Assembly: GCA_022571535.1 (NCBI GenBank)
Contig: JACZXR010000126.1
Location: 1 to 6,872 of the forward strand
DNA from: Deltaproteobacteria bacterium
Lineage (GTDB): Bacteria; Desulfobacterota; Binatia; UBA9968; CAXXLF01
Length of the DNA stretch: 6,872 bases
Reading direction: 5' to 3'
Numbering within the stretch: position 1 is the stretch's first letter; every line of letters begins with the position of its first letter. Below are positions 4,772 to 6,872 of the stretch, piece by piece. The translations under genes and the position numbers were made by a program. The notes under the pieces are model-generated. The model saw only the letters and a program-made list of their open reading frames with translations. It did no database searches and had not been told where the DNA came from.

Positions 4772-6872
4772 ATGAGCCAGGATTGGATTCGTATCCGAGG
4801 GGCCAGGCAGAATAACCTCAAAAACATCGATCTGGAGATTCCTCTAAACGCCCTGACAGTAGTTACCGGCGTCAGCGGCTCGGGAAAGTCGACCTTCGCC
4901 TTTGACATTCTCTATGCAGAGGGTCAGAGACGCTATGTCGAGAGTTTTTCGGCTTATGCGCGTCAATTCCTCGACCGCTTGGAAAAGCCGGATGTCGAGA
5001 GTATCGAGGGGATCCCTCCGACCATCGCTATAGATCAGAGACGGCCTGTCAAAACTTCACGCTCCACGGTAGGGACCATGACGGAACTGCACGATCATCT
5101 GAAGCTCCTCTTCTCCAAGGTCGGTGTCCTCCACTGTAAGGGGTGCGGCAGGGTCGTTGAGAAGGACACGGTTCATTCAGTCTTCAAGAAGCTGGCCCGT
5201 CTGCCCGAAGGTTCCCCTTTGGTGCTGACGTTTCCCATTGCGCCCTCTCCATCCCTTCCCTTCAGAGAGGTGAAGGCTGGGCTCCTCCAGGCCGGGTTTC
5301 ACCGCATTTTAGAAAATAAGTCCATCCGTGAATTGGAGGAGGTGCAGGATCCACCGCCCGGCGGCCTGGAGGTGGTGGGTGACCGCTTTACGTATCGTGC
5401 AGGGGCAAAGAAAAGGATCACCGATTCACTGGAGCAGGCCTTCCATTTCGGCAAGGGAAAACTAAACCTCTATATTTCTCAAGAGGATTGGCGCCGTGAG
5501 CCTTTCAGCAATCATCTCCACTGCCCCCACTGCGAGCTCTCATACAGCGACCCCGTTCCTAACCTCTTTTCCTTCAACAGCCCCCTAGGGGCTTGTGAGC
5601 ATTGCCGGGGATTTGGTCGGGTAATCGAAATCGACATGGGCCTGGTGATCCCGGATCCCTCAAAATCTCTGAGCGAGGGGGCCATCAAGCCTTGGAAGAC
5701 CAAGCCGAGGAGACTTCGCAGGCTTATGGACTTTTGTCGACGCAAACGGATACCAACAGAGAAGCCTTTTCACGAGCTGAGAGAAAGACAGAAAAAACTG
5801 ATCCTTGATGGAGACGGCGATTATAAAGGGGTGCGTGGATGGTTTCGTCGATTAGAACGGAAAAGCTACAGAATGCATGTGCGAGTTTTTCTTGCACGCT
5901 ACCGCACCTACCTTCTCTGTCCCCGGTGCAAAGGGACGCGCCTGAAGCCTGAAACCCTCAATATTCGGGTTGGGGGAAAAAGTGTTGCCGACATCAACAG
6001 GATGAATGTCGGGGATGCCTGCCGCTTCATGGAGCAGCTCAAGCTGACTGGCCAGGGAGATCAAGTGTCGGGTCTCGTCCTCGATGAGATACTAAAGAGA
6101 CTTCACTACCTTGTAGATGTTGGCCTGGACTATCTCACCTTGGACCGCCAGTCCCGAACGCTCTCCGGCGGTGAACTGGGAAGGGTCGATCTTACTACCG
6201 CGATAGGCTCCTCCTTGGTAAACACCCTCTATGTCCTTGATGAGCCATCCGTTGGGTTGCATCCGCGGGATAGCCACCGCCTTGTGGAAATCATTCACCA
6301 CCTTAGGTCCAACCATAACACGGTCGTGGTCGTGGAACACGATCCTGAGATTATCAAAGAAAGCGATTTTATTGTGGACCTAGGCCCAAAGGCTGGGGAG
6401 GAAGGTGGCCGAGTGATCTACGCGGGTCCCTATGAGGGTTTACTTAGTAGTCAAAGATCCCTAACAGCAGCCTACCTTACCGGGCGCAGGAGCATTCCGT
6501 TCCCTTTGCGCCATCGCCGCAGGATTCCGGGGCGGGTCATCAGGATCTTTGGAGCTGAGGCTAACAATCTGAGGAAGATCGATTTGGAAATTCCCCTGGG
6601 GCTGTTCGTCTGCATCACGGGTGTATCGGGATCAGGGAAATCGAGCCTGGTCGAAGAGGTAATCCACCGAAACCTGAGACGGCTCAAAGACTCATCGATG
6701 GTTACTTTGGCAAACTGTGCCCGGATCGATGGGGCAGACAAAATTTCCGATGTGATACTGGTTGATCAGTCGCCCTTAGGGACGACGCCGCGTGCCAATC
6801 CCGTCACCTACATGAAGGCCTTTGATGCCATCCGTCGACTTTTCGCCACCGCCGAACTCTCTCGCCTCAGGG
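4772..6872 (+). CDS. uvrA: UvrA-family excinuclease subunit A (3' end outside the window), probably a divergent UvrA
   Basis: UvrA is the DNA-damage-sensing dimeric ABC ATPase of nucleotide excision repair. Seven hundred codons are visible with no stop. Present are Walker A of the first ATPase GVSGSGKST (33-41), the RSTVGT block (97-102), a Cys pair 122/125, the first zinc-finger cysteines 251/254 and 275/278 with LFSFNSPLGAC between, a third Cys pair 383/386 (CPRCKGTRLKPE), signature LSGGE (464-468), Walker B LYVLDEPSVGLH (486-497), the switch His in VVEHD (His523), Walker A of the second ATPase GVSGSGKSS (617-625) and QSPLGTTPRANP (666-677). The second zinc finger, signature and Walker B lie beyond the edge. 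Start: a TAG at 4760-4762 limits upstream extension; the Shine-Dalgarno is weak (AGG at 4761-4763). Oddities: the signature continues ELGRVDLTTAIGSSLVNT where canonical UvrA has EAQRIxLA.., and the UvrB-binding region lacks the RKGE-type block I expect. It may therefore be a UvrA paralogue rather than the housekeeping copy. Confidence 0.93.
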   Translation, partial: MSQDWIRIRGARQNNLKNIDLEIPLNALTVVTGVSGSGKSTFAFDILYAEGQRRYVESFSAYARQFLDRLEKPDVESIEGIPPTIAIDQRRPVKTSRSTVGTMTELHDHLKLLFSKVGVLHCKGCGRVVEKDTVHSVFKKLARLPEGSPLVLTFPIAPSPSLPFREVKAGLLQAGFHRILENKSIRELEEVQDPPPGGLEVVGDRFTYRAGAKKRITDSLEQAFHFGKGKLNLYISQEDWRREPFSNHLHCPHCELSYSDPVPNLFSFNSPLGACEHCRGFGRVIEIDMGLVIPDPSKSLSEGAIKPWKTKPRRLRRLMDFCRRKRIPTEKPFHELRERQKKLILDGDGDYKGVRGWFRRLERKSYRMHVRVFLARYRTYLLCPRCKGTRLKPETLNIRVGGKSVADINRMNVGDACRFMEQLKLTGQGDQVSGLVLDEILKRLHYLVDVGLDYLTLDRQSRTLSGGELGRVDLTTAIGSSLVNTLYVLDEPSVGLHPRDSHRLVEIIHHLRSNHNTVVVVEHDPEIIKESDFIVDLGPKAGEEGGRVIYAGPYEGLLSSQRSLTAAYLTGRRSIPFPLRHRRRIPGRVIRIFGAEANNLRKIDLEIPLGLFVCITGVSGSGKSSLVEEVIHRNLRRLKDSSMVTLANCARIDGADKISDVILVDQSPLGTTPRANPVTYMKAFDAIRRLFATAELSRLR

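Overview
The window looks like the chromosome of a free-living bacterium of medium G+C content. The mix of genes (a DUF4301 protein, an Fe-S carrier/DUF971/SufT cluster, and a UvrA with unusual signature residues) would fit an anaerobic Desulfobacterota-type (former Deltaproteobacteria) organism. That placement is an inference from gene content and is not secure. I see no transposase, integrase, phage gene, CRISPR array, tRNA or rRNA.

Layout, left to right. (1) Positions 2-1462 (+) hold the 3' part of a DUF4301-family gene whose first codons lie outside the window. (2) After a 179-bp gap with a plausible sigma-70-type promoter comes a compact (+) operon, 1642-3398. It encodes an Mrp/ApbC-type Fe-S carrier ATPase with an N-terminal MIP18 (DUF59) domain, a six-cysteine DUF971 protein, and a stand-alone MIP18 protein of the SufT type. 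(3) Converging on it, with only 20 bp between stop codons, is queE (-, 3419-4105), the radical-SAM enzyme that makes 7-carboxy-7-deazaguanine. (4) Positions 4106-4472 contain no convincing gene, but carry several short inverted repeats and one diverged direct repeat. The region ends in a candidate promoter whose spacer is almost filled by a 16-bp palindrome. (5) Just downstream lie a small unrecognised gene (4473-4715, 80 aa) and a UvrA-family gene (4772 to the window end, 700 codons visible, open at the 3' side).

How the genes fit together. The three-gene operon is a coherent Fe-S assembly and delivery module. The Mrp-family ATPase binds and transfers a cluster, MIP18/SufT proteins act in Fe-S maturation, and DUF971 is fused to exactly this kind of ATPase in the plant chloroplast protein HCF101. 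QueE needs a [4Fe-4S] cluster and may be one of many clients, but it is on the opposite strand and there is no sign of co-regulation. The small protein and UvrA may be co-transcribed from the palindrome-bearing promoter.

I do not see a clearly new defence or mobile system. The observations most worth follow-up are the HCF101-like domain order split over two genes, the distinct codon usage in the 3' half of the mrp gene, the palindrome-centred promoter before a small gene with no Shine-Dalgarno, the unusual UvrA signature region, and the structured intergenic stretch upstream of queE.
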